Shown one piece after another: positions 8,627 to 18,833 of a DNA stretch of 64,000 nt (position 1 is the first letter of the stretch; each line of letters opens with the position of its first letter). Both the position numbers and the translations under genes were made by a program. Source of the stretch: Aminipila sp032051575 (GTDB lineage Bacteria > Bacillota > Clostridia > Peptostreptococcales > Anaerovoracaceae); assembly GCF_032051575.1 (NCBI RefSeq), contig NZ_DAMBYD010000003.1, positions 1 through 64,000 on the forward strand, written 5' to 3'. A model generated the notes under the pieces. It was not told where the DNA came from, made no database searches, and was given only the letters and a program-made list of their open reading frames with translations.

Positions 8627-10616
8627 TTATTTTCACCTCGTATTTTTCTAAGAATTCTTCTTCTGTTATTATTTCAACCCCTAGTTCCTTAGCTTTTTTA
8701 TTTTTAGATGAGCCAGAAAGTGCATCATTATTTATTAGATAATTTGTTTTTGAAGTTACAGATCCTGTTACTTTTCCACCTTTTCTCTCAATCAAGTCTT
8801 TTAATTCATCTCTGTTTTCAAAGTGATTTAAAGACCCAGTTATTACAAATACCATACCATCAAGAATCTGCTCCCCTGCATCTTCGCTTTCAATTTGTTC
8901 AAAAATTATCTCTGCCAAAATATCTTTTATTACTTTTCCCTTCTTCTCATCTGCAAAAAACTTTACATAAGCTTCCGCCATAACCCCGCCTATTCCATCA
9001 ATTTCCACCAGTTCGTCTACAGATAGGTTTTGTATCTTTTCCCAATTATAGTTACAATTCTTACAGATAATCTTAGCATTTGCCACTCCAATATTAGGAA
9101 TTCCTAAACTATAAAGCAGCCTTACTGGCGTTGTAGTACTTGCTTTCTTCACAGAAGCTACCAGATTATTAAAAGATTTTTCTCCAAACCCTTCCATCTC
9201 AATAATTTCCGTCTTAAATCTTTCCACATGGAACAAATCTGCTAATTCTTTTATTAATCCTTGAGCAATTAACTTCTCAATGGTCGCCTCAGAAAGTCCA
9301 TCAATATTCATAGCATCACGACTGACAAAATGGGTAAATGCTTTAATTTGTTTTGCCAAGCACTCAGGATTAATGCAAAAAAGAACTTCTACTCCGTTAT
9401 CATTTTTGATTTCCGTCGTTCCGCCACAAACTGGGCATTTCTCAGGGATATCCTTTACTCCGCTACGAGTCAGGTTCTCCGCAATCTGAGGAATAATCAT
9501 ATTCGCCTTATATACCTCAATTGTATCTCCTACACCTATCTCCAGCTGACGCATAATACTGATATTGTGTACACTGGCACGACTGACAGTGGTTCCTTCC
9601 AGTTCTACAGGTTCAAATATAGCAACAGGATTAATCAATCCTGTTCTTGAGGCACTCCATTCAATTTCCTGTAACGTAGTCTCCTTTAGCTCATCACGCC
9701 ACTTAAACGCCATGGCATTTCTAGGGAACTTTGCTGTATTACCTAGACTTTCTCCGTATTGTATATCGTCTATTAACAATACTAGCCCGTCTGAAGGAAA
9801 ATCATTGCTTTCTATCTGAGCTGCAAACCATTCTACATCTTGGTGAATAGATTCAGCTGTAGTCATCCTATATTGTACCACATCAAATCCCTGTGATTTC
9901 AACCAGTCAAGCTGCTCATGACGGGAATTGGTATTAATTCCACCCTGCGCCTGTACTAATGAAAATGCAAAGAACTGTACGTTTCTTTCTTTGGTAATCT
10001 GATTATTCAATTGTCTTACACTGCCACTACATAAATTTCTTGGATTTTTATACTTTGCGCCTGCTTCACTAATTTGAGCATTAATCTTGTCGAATTCAGA
10101 ATAAGTGATTATAGCTTCCCCCCTAAGCGTGAGCCTTCCCTTGAAAGGTATGCTTACAGGCATATTAGCGAATACTTTAGCATTATTGGTTATTACTTCA
10201 CCAATCTCGCCGTTACCTCTAGTAACAGCTTTTACCATCTTTCCATCTTCATACGTAAGAACTATAGTAAGCCCGTCCAGCTTCCACGAAAGTACGCCTT
10301 CTTTCTCTCTTAGAAATGCACCCAAAGCATCCACATCCTTAGTTTTATCAAGAGATAACATTCTCGATGAGTGAGCTTCCTTTGGTAGATTACTCAGTAC
10401 TTCATACCCCACATTTACTGTCGGACTATTGGCTAAGGTTACTCCTGTTTCCTTTTCTAAGTCCACAAGTTCGTCATAAAGCCTATCATACTCTATGTTT
10501 GGTATAATCTCTCTGCTCTCTTGATAATAAGCCTTTCCGGCTTCATTTAAAAGTGTAATCTTAGCTTTCATTTCTTCTATTCGTTTATCCGCACTTTTTT
10601 CAACTGGATTTTCCAT
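8619..10616 (-). CDS. ligA: NAD-dependent DNA ligase LigA
   Basis: 665 residues, the usual length. Seals nicks in duplex DNA using NAD+. The adenylation lysine is K112 in WKLDG; upstream is the Ia-like region (YYQESREIIPNIEYDRLYDEL). The OB fold is followed by a four-cysteine zinc finger (CPVCGG then CINPEC), helix-hairpin-helix repeats (IDGLSEATIEKLIAQG; GFGEKSFNNL; IPNIGVANAK; IDGIGGVMAEA) and a C-terminal BRCT domain (LDGMVFVITGSLNHF... RDELKDLIERKGGKV). It sits 17 nt downstream of pcrA, the common pcrA-ligA arrangement of Gram-positive bacteria. Confidence 0.97.
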   Translation of the reverse strand: MENPVEKSADKRIEEMKAKITLLNEAGKAYYQESREIIPNIEYDRLYDELVDLEKETGVTLANSPTVNVGYEVLSNLPKEAHSSRMLSLDKTKDVDALGAFLREKEGVLSWKLDGLTIVLTYEDGKMVKAVTRGNGEIGEVITNNAKVFANMPVSIPFKGRLTLRGEAIITYSEFDKINAQISEAGAKYKNPRNLCSGSVRQLNNQITKERNVQFFAFSLVQAQGGINTNSRHEQLDWLKSQGFDVVQYRMTTAESIHQDVEWFAAQIESNDFPSDGLVLLIDDIQYGESLGNTAKFPRNAMAFKWRDELKETTLQEIEWSASRTGLINPVAIFEPVELEGTTVSRASVHNISIMRQLEIGVGDTIEVYKANMIIPQIAENLTRSGVKDIPEKCPVCGGTTEIKNDNGVEVLFCINPECLAKQIKAFTHFVSRDAMNIDGLSEATIEKLIAQGLIKELADLFHVERFKTEIIEMEGFGEKSFNNLVASVKKASTTTPVRLLYSLGIPNIGVANAKIICKNCNYNWEKIQNLSVDELVEIDGIGGVMAEAYVKFFADEKKGKVIKDILAEIIFEQIESEDAGEQILDGMVFVITGSLNHFENRDELKDLIERKGGKVTGSVTSKTNYLINNDALSGSSKNKKAKELGVEIITEEEFLEKYEVKINA

Positions 10617-10633
10617 CTATGTTCCCCTTAAAT

Positions 10634-12964
10634 TTATATTTTTTTAATTGGCGCAATATCTTTGGCCAGCTTTTTAAGTCCCACTGAATCAAACATTACA
10701 CTTATAGTCTTTCCATCTACAGAAACGACCATTCCTTCTCCAAATTTTGCATGATTTACTCTATCTCCAGATTCAAAATTTGCATTGCTCTTTGATGATG
10801 CACTCTGTTTTGACTCTCTCTTTGCTGCTGCCAGTGGATCAAAAGGCATGCTTGGATTATCTTTAGCAAATCCATCATTTCCACCTCTTAAATTAGCTGC
10901 ACCCGGTCTGCTTCCGGCATTGCCCCAGCTGCTGCCTACTCTTGAAGCCGGCGGTTGCTGTACAGCTGTGCCTCCAAACCCAGAGCCGCTTCCCCAGCTG
11001 TTGCCAAATCCATTATCAAAACCTGAAGATTTTTTTTCATAAACTCCATCACCATCAAGAAGTTTTTTATCGACTTCTCTCATAAACTGTGATTCTCTGG
11101 TGTACTCTGTCTTACCATACAAAGTACGCATCTGTGCGCTGGTCATAAACAGACGTTCCTTGGCCCGAGTCATACCTACATAGCAAAGTCTTCTTTCCTC
11201 TTCAAGTCCCGTAGGTTTTTCCAGAGCTCTCCATCCAGGGAATAAACCATCCTCCATACCTGGCAGGAATACAACAGGAAACTCTAAGCCTTTGGCACTA
11301 TGCATAGTCATAAGCACTACAGCATTTTCATTTTCATCATGGTTGTCCACTTCTGCCACAAGCGCAATCTTTTCCATAAACTCTAATAAGGATAATTGAG
11401 GGTTATCTTTTTCATAATCATATATTACAGATTTAAATTCCATGATATTCTCGATACGGCTTTCTGCCTCCACTGTGTTTGCATTCTCTAAAGCCTTTAA
11501 ATATCCTGTGTTTACAAGCAACCCATCATATATATCAGAAACCCTTAGATTATCCTTTTCCTGACTATATTTAAGTATGGTATCCACCATTGTATGCACG
11601 CTGGCTACTGCTTTGGAAGGCAATCCCATAACCACTTCATCATCCGTAAGAGTCATAAAGAGACTTTCCCCTCTGACTTCAGCCAAAGTTCTTAACTTCT
11701 CAACAGTTTTATCTCCTATTCCTCTCTTAGGTTCATTTATAATTCTTACAAAAGACACATCATCAGATGGGTTCTGCACCAATCTCATGTATGACATGAT
11801 GTCTTTAATTTCTTTTCTGTCATAGTATCTAAGTCCGCCCAAAACTCTGTAAGGAACTTCTCTAGCAGAAAGTGCTTCTTCAAAGTTTCTGGACTGAGCA
11901 TTCGTTCTATATAAAATAGCAAAATCTTTATACTGTCTTTCTCCTGTCTTCAATCTGTCAATTTCCTGAGCAATATATCTAGCCTCATCTTTTTCGTCAT
12001 CCGCTCTGTAATATGTAATCTTTTCTCCCGGTTCTTTGTCTGTCCAGAGTTTCTTGTGCTTTCTCTGCATATTTCTTTCAACAACACTATGTGCTGCTGC
12101 TAATATGTTTCCATAAGATCGATAGTTTTGTTCAAGCTTAATAACCTTTGTATTTTTAAAATCTTTTTCAAAGTCTAAAATATTTGTAATATCTGCGCCT
12201 CTCCACTGATAAATACACTGGTCATCGTCACCTACTACACAAATATTATTATGTGCTTCAGCTAAAAACTTTATAAATCGATACTGCATGTAGTTCGTAT
12301 CCTGATATTCGTCTACCATGATGTATTTAAAACGATTCTGATAATGCATTAGTACATCTTCGTTTTCTTCAAATATCCTTACTGTATTTGCAATCAGGTC
12401 GTCAAAATCCATAGCATTGTTTTTCTTGAGAATTTTACTGTATTCACTATAAAGCTGGGCTATAATTTTTCCCTTAAAATCACCTTCATTTAATCTCATA
12501 AATTCTTGAGGTGTTACAGCTTTCTCCTTATTATCACTTATAATACTTAATACATACGCTGGTGTATATTTCTTATCATCAATATTTGCAGCTTTTATGC
12601 AGCTTTTTATTACTGTTTTCTGATCCGTAGGATCATATACAACAAAATCATTTGTATATCCTAAAAGTTCTGCATGTTTACGTAATATTCTAAGACATGC
12701 CGAGTGGAAAGTTAAAATCCACATATTTAGACCTTGTCCTATTAAGCTCTCAACCCTGTCCCGCATTTCTTTTGCTGCCTTGTTAGTGAAAGTTACTGCA
12801 AAAATATTGTAAGGTGAAATCCCCTCTTCTTTTATAAGATAGGCAATTCTTCTGGTCATGGTACTTGTTTTCCCACTGCCTGCACCTGCAAGTATTAATA
12901 AGGGGCCGTCTTTATGTAAGGCAGCCTCACGCTGCTTGTCATTCAATCCTTTTAAATAATCCAT
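10634..12964 (-). CDS. pcrA: ATP-dependent DNA helicase PcrA (UvrD/Rep family)
   Basis: 776 residues. The ATG at 12964 is preceded by TAGGAG; a GTG two codons upstream overlaps that site and is less likely. SF1A helicase motifs are in order: Q motif (LNDKQREA), motif I AGAGSGKT, Ia (AVTFTNKAAKEM), II (VDEYQDTNYMQY), III (VVGDDDQCIYQWRGA), IV (LEQNYRS), V (MTMHSAKGLEF) and VI (EEERRLCYVGMTRAKERL). A Gly/Ser-rich linker (about 650-720) leads to the C-terminal Tudor-like domain (GDRVNHAKFGEGMVVSV), which in PcrA contacts RNA polymerase. Roles known for the family are repair and rolling-circle plasmid replication. First gene of the pcrA-ligA-AIRS-like operon. Confidence 0.97.
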   Translation of the reverse strand: MDYLKGLNDKQREAALHKDGPLLILAGAGSGKTSTMTRRIAYLIKEEGISPYNIFAVTFTNKAAKEMRDRVESLIGQGLNMWILTFHSACLRILRKHAELLGYTNDFVVYDPTDQKTVIKSCIKAANIDDKKYTPAYVLSIISDNKEKAVTPQEFMRLNEGDFKGKIIAQLYSEYSKILKKNNAMDFDDLIANTVRIFEENEDVLMHYQNRFKYIMVDEYQDTNYMQYRFIKFLAEAHNNICVVGDDDQCIYQWRGADITNILDFEKDFKNTKVIKLEQNYRSYGNILAAAHSVVERNMQRKHKKLWTDKEPGEKITYYRADDEKDEARYIAQEIDRLKTGERQYKDFAILYRTNAQSRNFEEALSAREVPYRVLGGLRYYDRKEIKDIMSYMRLVQNPSDDVSFVRIINEPKRGIGDKTVEKLRTLAEVRGESLFMTLTDDEVVMGLPSKAVASVHTMVDTILKYSQEKDNLRVSDIYDGLLVNTGYLKALENANTVEAESRIENIMEFKSVIYDYEKDNPQLSLLEFMEKIALVAEVDNHDENENAVVLMTMHSAKGLEFPVVFLPGMEDGLFPGWRALEKPTGLEEERRLCYVGMTRAKERLFMTSAQMRTLYGKTEYTRESQFMREVDKKLLDGDGVYEKKSSGFDNGFGNSWGSGSGFGGTAVQQPPASRVGSSWGNAGSRPGAANLRGGNDGFAKDNPSMPFDPLAAAKRESKQSASSKSNANFESGDRVNHAKFGEGMVVSVDGKTISVMFDSVGLKKLAKDIAPIKKI

Positions 12965-13105
12965 TTCCACTCCTATAATGTATTGTTTAATCTCTTTTTA
13001 ACCTGTTGTTTTACAAAATAACGTAGTTTATAGTATATCATAAAATTACATCTCATTGCCACTCACAGGAAAAAATTTCATCCCCCTTGCTGGATACACC
13101 AATAT

Positions 13106-13132
13106 AAAAAATTGAACGCAACAAGTGCGTTC
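13106..13132 (-). terminator. Terminator of the nhaC-ald-transporter-regulator operon
   Basis: On the minus strand GAACGCA (13126-13132) pairs with TGCGTTC (13114-13120) across a 5-nt loop, followed by AATTTTTT. It lies just past the stop of the sigma-54 activator. Confidence 0.8.
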
Positions 13133-13140
13133 TAATATAT

Positions 13141-14628
13141 CTAAGATTTTATATCAATATTTAGTTTTTTTATTCTGTAATTAAGAGTTTGCCTCGGGAT
13201 TCCTAGTATTTCAGAAGCTTTTGTTTTGTTACCATTGGTTTCCTTTAGAACATCTTTTATAATATTTTTTTCAGCTTCCTTTAATCTTCCTTTCAAATCA
13301 AAATTCTTTTTTATATCTTTACCCCATCCATTTTTACTATTCCTATCACCAATACTTTCCTCTATAGTAAAAGTAATCACTTTCTCATTATGGATTCCCT
13401 TTAGTTCTGTTGTATTTTCTTTCTGAGTACAGACAGTATCATATAAATAGGCTGGCAAATGATGAATATCTAACACATCCGACTCGGTTACGCTAACCAT
13501 TGACTCTATTAAATGCTTTAGTTCCCTGACATTCCCATCCCAAAGGTACTCTTTAAAAAATTCTTTAAGTCCTTGTGTTATGCCCTTAATGTTTCTTCCA
13601 TATGTCTTATTACAATCTTTGATGTAGTATTCCGTAAAATATTCTATATCATCCTTTCGTTCTCTTAATGGCATCAAATAAATGATACCGCTATTGAGTC
13701 GATAAAATAAGTCTTTACGCAATTCTTTATTTTCAATTGCCACTTTAGGGTCAACATTCATTGCTGCAATAATTTTTACATCTACTTTTTTTTCTTTATT
13801 TGAGCCAACCGGCCTAAAAGTTCCATCTTGTAAAACCCTGAGCAGTTTTCCTTGAATAGGGAAAGGTAACGAATTTAATTCATCTAAAAAAAATATTCCA
13901 CCATCTGCCTCTTCAAATAAACCTTTCCTGGTTTCTGCCCCTGTATATGCACCTTTTACAGTTCCAAATAAAATGGATTCAATCAAATTATCCGGTACTG
14001 CTGCACAATTTTGAACCACCACCTTCTTTCTGTCAATGCCACTATATGAAATCATAGCCTGAGCAAACAATTCTTTACCGGTTCCAGTCTCTCCGTATAT
14101 CAGAACAGGATTAGATAATCTGGCCAGAATTTTAGCCCTTTCAATGCATTTTTTCATATAGCTGTTTTGAGTTAGAATGTTGTCAAAAGAAAAATAATCC
14201 TCCTGTCTGTCAACCTTCTTCATAATGTTTTTTACTGTAGCGTCAAAATTTTCTAATGAACAATCTTCAATATTTTGTACCGTTGTAACATCATTGCTTA
14301 ATTCTAATGCTCCCACAATCTGGCCTTTTCTTATTAGTGGAATTGTTATATTGTGGGTACAGAAAAGCTTTCCTGAGAAATCTATAAATTTCTGAAACCT
14401 TTTTACTACTACTTCCCCCGTAACAATTGCTGTCACTATAGAGCTGTTTTCTTTTTGCAATGAAGGATATACTTCAAAAAGATTTCTTCCAACATAATCA
14501 TCAAGATTATATTTTTGTGTTTCATTAACGCTATCATCAAATCTAGAATAATAAACAATTTGGAATTTTCGGTTAACTAGCATAATGTCATCTAAATTAT
14601 TAAGCTTTAATCCTGCAAAATTAATCAT
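13141..14628 (-). CDS. Sigma-54-dependent transcriptional activator (PAS, AAA+, Fis HTH)
   Basis: 495 residues. The N-terminal 130 residues look like a PAS-type sensor (LVNRKFQIVYYSRF... NLDDYVGRNLFEVYPSL... IVGALELSNDVT). The AAA+ domain has Walker A GETGTGKE (179-186), the sigma-54 contact loop GAYTGA (226-231, usual form GAFTGA), Walker B GIFFLDELNSLP, and an R-finger region (YFTEYYIKDCNKTYGR, WDGNVRELKHLIES). The C-terminal Fis-type HTH ends with KTKASEILGIPRQTLNYRIKKL. Proteins of this build drive sigma-54 RNA polymerase using ATP. It is the last gene of the operon whose upstream region carries a -24/-12 promoter at 18791-18808, so it probably activates its own operon in response to a metabolite sensed by the PAS domain (inference). 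Confidence 0.9.
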   Translation of the reverse strand: MINFAGLKLNNLDDIMLVNRKFQIVYYSRFDDSVNETQKYNLDDYVGRNLFEVYPSLQKENSSIVTAIVTGEVVVKRFQKFIDFSGKLFCTHNITIPLIRKGQIVGALELSNDVTTVQNIEDCSLENFDATVKNIMKKVDRQEDYFSFDNILTQNSYMKKCIERAKILARLSNPVLIYGETGTGKELFAQAMISYSGIDRKKVVVQNCAAVPDNLIESILFGTVKGAYTGAETRKGLFEEADGGIFFLDELNSLPFPIQGKLLRVLQDGTFRPVGSNKEKKVDVKIIAAMNVDPKVAIENKELRKDLFYRLNSGIIYLMPLRERKDDIEYFTEYYIKDCNKTYGRNIKGITQGLKEFFKEYLWDGNVRELKHLIESMVSVTESDVLDIHHLPAYLYDTVCTQKENTTELKGIHNEKVITFTIEESIGDRNSKNGWGKDIKKNFDLKGRLKEAEKNIIKDVLKETNGNKTKASEILGIPRQTLNYRIKKLNIDIKS

Positions 14629-14642
14629 CCTATACCTCTTCT

Positions 14643-16064
14643 TTACCTTATCATTTTATCTATTTCTTTTATATAGCACTGATAATTTCTTCCTTCTTTT
14701 TTTAACATTAAAGTCTTTAAAAGAACCTCGAACCGAGTACGTGTAATAGGAAATATTGAAATTATAATTCCTGCAAAAACCAGATTTATACTTGGAAGTA
14801 ATATAAATATTAAACTCAAAGTTTTAACCACTAAAGGGCCCTGATTTGAACCATTAAGATTCAGTTGTGCTATTTCTATCAGCATGCCTACTATTTGTAC
14901 CGTTGCTGCTGTAACCAAAGTTCCAACTACTGATTGAATACAGGATATGTCACCTTCACGCCGTTTATCATAGACAAACTCATCTATTTCTATAATATCG
15001 TAAAATATAGCATTACTTAGCTGCCAAAAACTCGTTTGTGCAAAAGAAAAAATCATAACATAGATTATTGTAATGTAATAATTACATATTCCTAGAAGAT
15101 AAAGTATTATACCACAGACTCCTGAAAACAACATAGCGATTGTTTGTTGCTTTTTCTTTCCCAATTTTATTGCCGTTTTTGTGATAAAAGGTGTTAATGC
15201 TAAACTGAAAGCTACTGATATTACATAAATAGTAGCTGTCTTATCATTTTTAAGCTGTAAGTTGAATTGTAAAAAGAAAATCATACTGGTAGAGAAAAAA
15301 GTAAACGCACAGGTAAAAAACACTTTATAAATTAATGCTATTTTCATAGGTTTTAGTTTTAAAAGTTCTAAGAAATCATAGAACATGGTCATTATACTGT
15401 TTCGGGTAGTATTCTTTTCAATATTTAGTTGTTGAATCTCCCCGTTTCTTGTTAAGTTCCAGCAAAAAAAATAACCACTAAAGCAAACTATTCCTATCAT
15501 TAAGGCTACCATATGCCATGCAAAACTTTTATTAAATCCTTGTTCTTGCAAGAACTGTAATAAAAGTAAAGGTAAATTAAATCCTAATAAAGTTCCCACT
15601 AATCCAAAGCCTCTTGCAAGTGACCGTAATTTTGTTCTATCGTCATAACCTTTGGCAATTTCAGCACCTAATGCAGTATATGGAATATAAAAAACAGCAT
15701 ATAATATCCAAAACGCCATGCCTGCCGTTATATAATAGACCACCTTAAGTGATAACGGGAACCGCACATTATAAAACATTGCAAAAATGGATATTGGAGC
15801 TAAAATAGCTGCGACTAATATATAGGGTCTGCGTCTTCCATACTTGCAGCTAGTTTTATCAGAGATTTTTCCTATAACTATACTTGCAACTGTTTCAGTA
15901 AGTAATGCTATTGAAGTAATCGTACCGGCAAGCTGTGCATTAATTCCAGCGACGCCAGTGAGATAAATCATAAAAAAAGAGGCCACAAAATTATATATAC
16001 ATGCTTCTGATCCATTGCCAAATGCATATCCTACATATAATTTGCTGCCTCTTTCCCTAATCAT
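14643..16064 (-). CDS. GPH-family (glycoside-pentoside-hexuronide type) MFS symporter
   Basis: 473 residues with about 12 hydrophobic segments. The N-terminus (KLYVGYAFGNGSEACIYNFVASFFMIYLTGVAGI) and the loop GKISDKTSCKYGRRRPYIL match the GPH symporter pattern, in which the D-x-T-x-x-x-x-GRRRP loop follows TM2. GPH members import sugars or related solutes with Na+ or H+. Substrate cannot be read from sequence; the alanine dehydrogenase neighbour hints at an amino-acid-linked compound. Lies between ald (47 nt) and the sigma-54 activator (14 nt), so it is co-transcribed with them. Confidence 0.8.
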   Translation of the reverse strand: MIRERGSKLYVGYAFGNGSEACIYNFVASFFMIYLTGVAGINAQLAGTITSIALLTETVASIVIGKISDKTSCKYGRRRPYILVAAILAPISIFAMFYNVRFPLSLKVVYYITAGMAFWILYAVFYIPYTALGAEIAKGYDDRTKLRSLARGFGLVGTLLGFNLPLLLLQFLQEQGFNKSFAWHMVALMIGIVCFSGYFFCWNLTRNGEIQQLNIEKNTTRNSIMTMFYDFLELLKLKPMKIALIYKVFFTCAFTFFSTSMIFFLQFNLQLKNDKTATIYVISVAFSLALTPFITKTAIKLGKKKQQTIAMLFSGVCGIILYLLGICNYYITIIYVMIFSFAQTSFWQLSNAIFYDIIEIDEFVYDKRREGDISCIQSVVGTLVTAATVQIVGMLIEIAQLNLNGSNQGPLVVKTLSLIFILLPSINLVFAGIIISIFPITRTRFEVLLKTLMLKKEGRNYQCYIKEIDKMIR

Positions 16065-16111
16065 TTCACACCTCTATTGCAAAATGCAACTTTTAATTCT
16101 TTGATATACTT

Positions 16112-17230
16112 CTAAAAGTTTTCTACTATTGTGTCAGGAGATACAAATTCTTTTCCAAATTTTAAGGCTGTTTCTTCCAGTGTTAACTGCCCCAGATAAG
16201 TAGTTAACCCTCTTCTTAGCCCTGCATTTTCCTTTAAGGCTTTTTTTACGCCCTTGTCTGCTATTTCAATTACATACGGTATTGTAGCATTAGAGAGAGT
16301 AGTAGATGCCGTCTGAGCAAAAGCCGATGGAATATTATCTACTGCATAATGTATAATTCCTTCTTCCCTGTAAATGGGATTATCATGTGTCGTAGATCTA
16401 CAGGTTTGAATAGCTCCCCCATCATCACAGGCTACATCAATTATCATAGCATTCCTCTTCATTAACTTCAAGTCTTCCCTGCTTACAAGATGGTCCGTTC
16501 TTGTTTTATCCCAAAGAATGCAATTTATTAATACATCTGTTTCCTTTAAACATTTTACTAAATTCGCTCTGTTTGAAATCATAAAGGAAACATTATTAGG
16601 TAGTTCTTTCTTAGCCTCTTCCATTGCCGCCATATTCACATCCAGTATTCTTACATTATTCCCAAAACTTGCCGCAAGTTCTGCCGCACCAAAGCCTGAG
16701 CTTCCTGCGCCTATAATTGTAATTGTAGGCGGTTCAACACCGCAAACATTATGAAGTAATTTTCCCGGTCCTCCATTTACGGTCTGACTAAAATGAAGAG
16801 CCGCTAAAAACCCTCCCTTTCCTGCAAGCTCACTCATTGGTTTTAATAAAGGAAATTTGCCTTTGCTATCAATAACATCTTCATATGCTATGCTTAAAAT
16901 ATTGCTTTTTAACAACTCTTCCGTCATCTCCCGATGTGCATTTGAATGAATATATGTAAATAGAATTTTATCTTCTTTCATATATTTATATTCTTCCGGA
17001 AATATTTCTTTTACTTTATATATTAAGTCTGCTTTTCCATATGCTGTATCTTTATCAACTATTTGTGCCCCACAATCTTTATAATCCTGGTCTGAAAATC
17101 CACTTCCTAAGCCGGCACCCCTTTCTACATACACCTCATGACCCCTTCTTGTTAACTCCATAGCTACAGTTGGAATCGCTGCTACTCTATATTCATTAGG
17201 CTTAATTTCTTTTGGTACTCCAATAATCAT
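16112..17230 (-). CDS. ald: Alanine dehydrogenase
   Basis: 372 residues, the family's normal length, when started at 17230, where GGAGGG lies 7 nt upstream; an upstream in-frame ATG at 17254 has no such site. The N-terminus MIIGVPKEIKPNEYRVA, FTYIHSNAH and the Rossmann motif IIGAGSSGFGAAELAASFG are typical of L-alanine dehydrogenase (NAD+, pyruvate + NH3 <-> L-alanine). The end of the NAD domain (DVACDDGGAIQTCRSTTHDNPIY) is also diagnostic. It differs from the close relative transhydrogenase PntA by its size. Between nhaC and the GPH transporter, it probably oxidises alanine taken up or formed by this operon. Expression is likely sigma-54-dependent. Confidence 0.93.
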   Translation of the reverse strand: MIIGVPKEIKPNEYRVAAIPTVAMELTRRGHEVYVERGAGLGSGFSDQDYKDCGAQIVDKDTAYGKADLIYKVKEIFPEEYKYMKEDKILFTYIHSNAHREMTEELLKSNILSIAYEDVIDSKGKFPLLKPMSELAGKGGFLAALHFSQTVNGGPGKLLHNVCGVEPPTITIIGAGSSGFGAAELAASFGNNVRILDVNMAAMEEAKKELPNNVSFMISNRANLVKCLKETDVLINCILWDKTRTDHLVSREDLKLMKRNAMIIDVACDDGGAIQTCRSTTHDNPIYREEGIIHYAVDNIPSAFAQTASTTLSNATIPYVIEIADKGVKKALKENAGLRRGLTTYLGQLTLEETALKFGKEFVSPDTIVENF

Positions 17231-17283
17231 TTTTAATCCCTCCATAATTATCATATCGTAAAATTTTATCTGGTTTTAATTTT

Positions 17284-18690
17284 TCAGCTGCAGATCATTC
17301 CTACAATAAGGAATCCAACACAGGAAATTATCGCAGCCGTTGCCGCATAAGGAAGTTGCGTTTTAACATGATCCACATGATCCGAACCCGCTGCCAGAGA
17401 GGATAAGATCGTTGTATCTGATAAAGGTGAGCAATGATCACCAAAACATCCTCCGCCCATTACTGCTCCAATTGCTGCATAAATAATCGGTGTGATTTCT
17501 CCTCCTGTTACATTAAATGCAAGTGGAATACAAATAGGTGTCATTATGGCATAGGTTCCCCATGATGTTCCTGTAAAAAATGAAATAAATGCACAAAGGC
17601 AGAAAGTCATTACCAGCAACAAAGTTGGTGTCATCCAATCCTCTGTAACACTAATCACATAATTTGCAGTTCCCAGCTGCTTACTAATAGCATTAATGCA
17701 ATACGCCAATGAAAGAATAAGCATCGCACTCATAACACTTTTTATTCCTTCTACAGCAGTATCCATCAACTCATTTATTCCTCCCATTTTCTGAATGACC
17801 ATAATGATAAATTGATATGCGACCCCTGTAATTAAAGCTTCTAAAGTTTTTGCACTTCCCAGTACTATATACGTACCTACCGTAACTCCTATAATAATGA
17901 ATGCCGGCATAAAGAAATTCAGTAATAAACTTGGTTTTATCCCTTCCTTAGGTTTTATTTTTTCCAATTCTCCACTCATTAAAGGTCTTGCTTGATCGGA
18001 TATTACTTTTCCTTCCTCTCTTGCCCTTATTTCTGCCTTTCTCATTGGTCCAAAATCAGGAATAACTCCAGTACTAATTAATCCAACCATTAAAACAGAA
18101 AAGATTCCATAAAAGTTATATGGCACCATATGGAAAACAGCATTTGTAGCTAAGTCAACATTTGTAAAAGCCCCTACGCCTACAAGCAGACCAGCCATAT
18201 AAATTCCCCATGCCGAAAATGGTATAAGGGATATAACTGGTGCAGACGTAGAATCGCAAATATAAGCCAGTTTTTCCCTTGATACTTTTGCTTTATCTGT
18301 GATGCCTCTCATAACAGACCCCACATATAATGGGCTAAAATAATCACTAAAGAAAATAAAGATTCCTAAAAGCCACGATACGACTTGAACTCCTCTGGCC
18401 TTTAATTTAAATTTTCCTATAAATTCTGCAAATGCATCAATTGCACCTGATTTTTGGAACAGTGCAACCAAAACACCAATAAATACTTCAATACAAATAA
18501 TCCATATAAAGTCAGCGTTTCCAAGAGCACTTTGAAAAATACCGGACAAACCCATTATCAGGTTCTGCCCCGTTATAGCTACTCCCACTAGAACTCCTAT
18601 CAGAATAGATATAAGTGCATTTCTTGTAACAAATGCTAAAACTAAAGCTATTAACGCAGGTGCTAAAGATAAAATTCCGAAATTATCCAT
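17284..18690 (-). CDS. NhaC-family Na+/H+ antiporter-like transporter
   Basis: 468 residues, 11-12 hydrophobic segments. GxSWGTYAIMTPICIPL and GGGCFGDHCSPLSDTTILSS are signatures of the NhaC/MleN-type family of the ion transporter superfamily, which includes Na+/H+ and malate/lactate antiporters and some amino-acid carriers. Start ATG 18690 has AAGGAGGG upstream; an overlapping out-of-frame ATG four nt earlier in the transcript ends after three codons (ATGAATGGATAA). First gene of the sigma-54 operon. With ald next to it, an amino acid or organic-acid/Na+ exchange role is plausible, but substrate is not determined. Confidence 0.85.
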   Translation of the reverse strand: MDNFGILSLAPALIALVLAFVTRNALISILIGVLVGVAITGQNLIMGLSGIFQSALGNADFIWIICIEVFIGVLVALFQKSGAIDAFAEFIGKFKLKARGVQVVSWLLGIFIFFSDYFSPLYVGSVMRGITDKAKVSREKLAYICDSTSAPVISLIPFSAWGIYMAGLLVGVGAFTNVDLATNAVFHMVPYNFYGIFSVLMVGLISTGVIPDFGPMRKAEIRAREEGKVISDQARPLMSGELEKIKPKEGIKPSLLLNFFMPAFIIIGVTVGTYIVLGSAKTLEALITGVAYQFIIMVIQKMGGINELMDTAVEGIKSVMSAMLILSLAYCINAISKQLGTANYVISVTEDWMTPTLLLVMTFCLCAFISFFTGTSWGTYAIMTPICIPLAFNVTGGEITPIIYAAIGAVMGGGCFGDHCSPLSDTTILSSLAAGSDHVDHVKTQLPYAATAAIISCVGFLIVGMICS

Positions 18691-18790
18691 TCATTTTCCC
18701 TCCTTACATTTTAACAGCGACATTAACGGTTCTGTAATCCGGATTATATTAATTTAGGATTTATATTAATTCTAAATCTTTAAATATAAA

Positions 18791-18808
18791 TAGCAATTTT
18801 TATGCCAA
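18791..18808 (-). promoter_or_regulatory. Sigma-54 (-24/-12) promoter of the nhaC-ald operon
   Basis: On the minus strand the sequence TTGGCATAAAAATTGCTA matches the sigma-54 consensus TTGGCAC-N5-TTGCTA at all but one defined position, with exactly 10 bp between the GG and GC doublets. It lies about 100 nt upstream of the first ATG of the operon, whose last gene is a sigma-54 activator. Confidence 0.88.
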
Positions 18809-18833
18809 AATTACAAGTACTGCTTTTTGAACA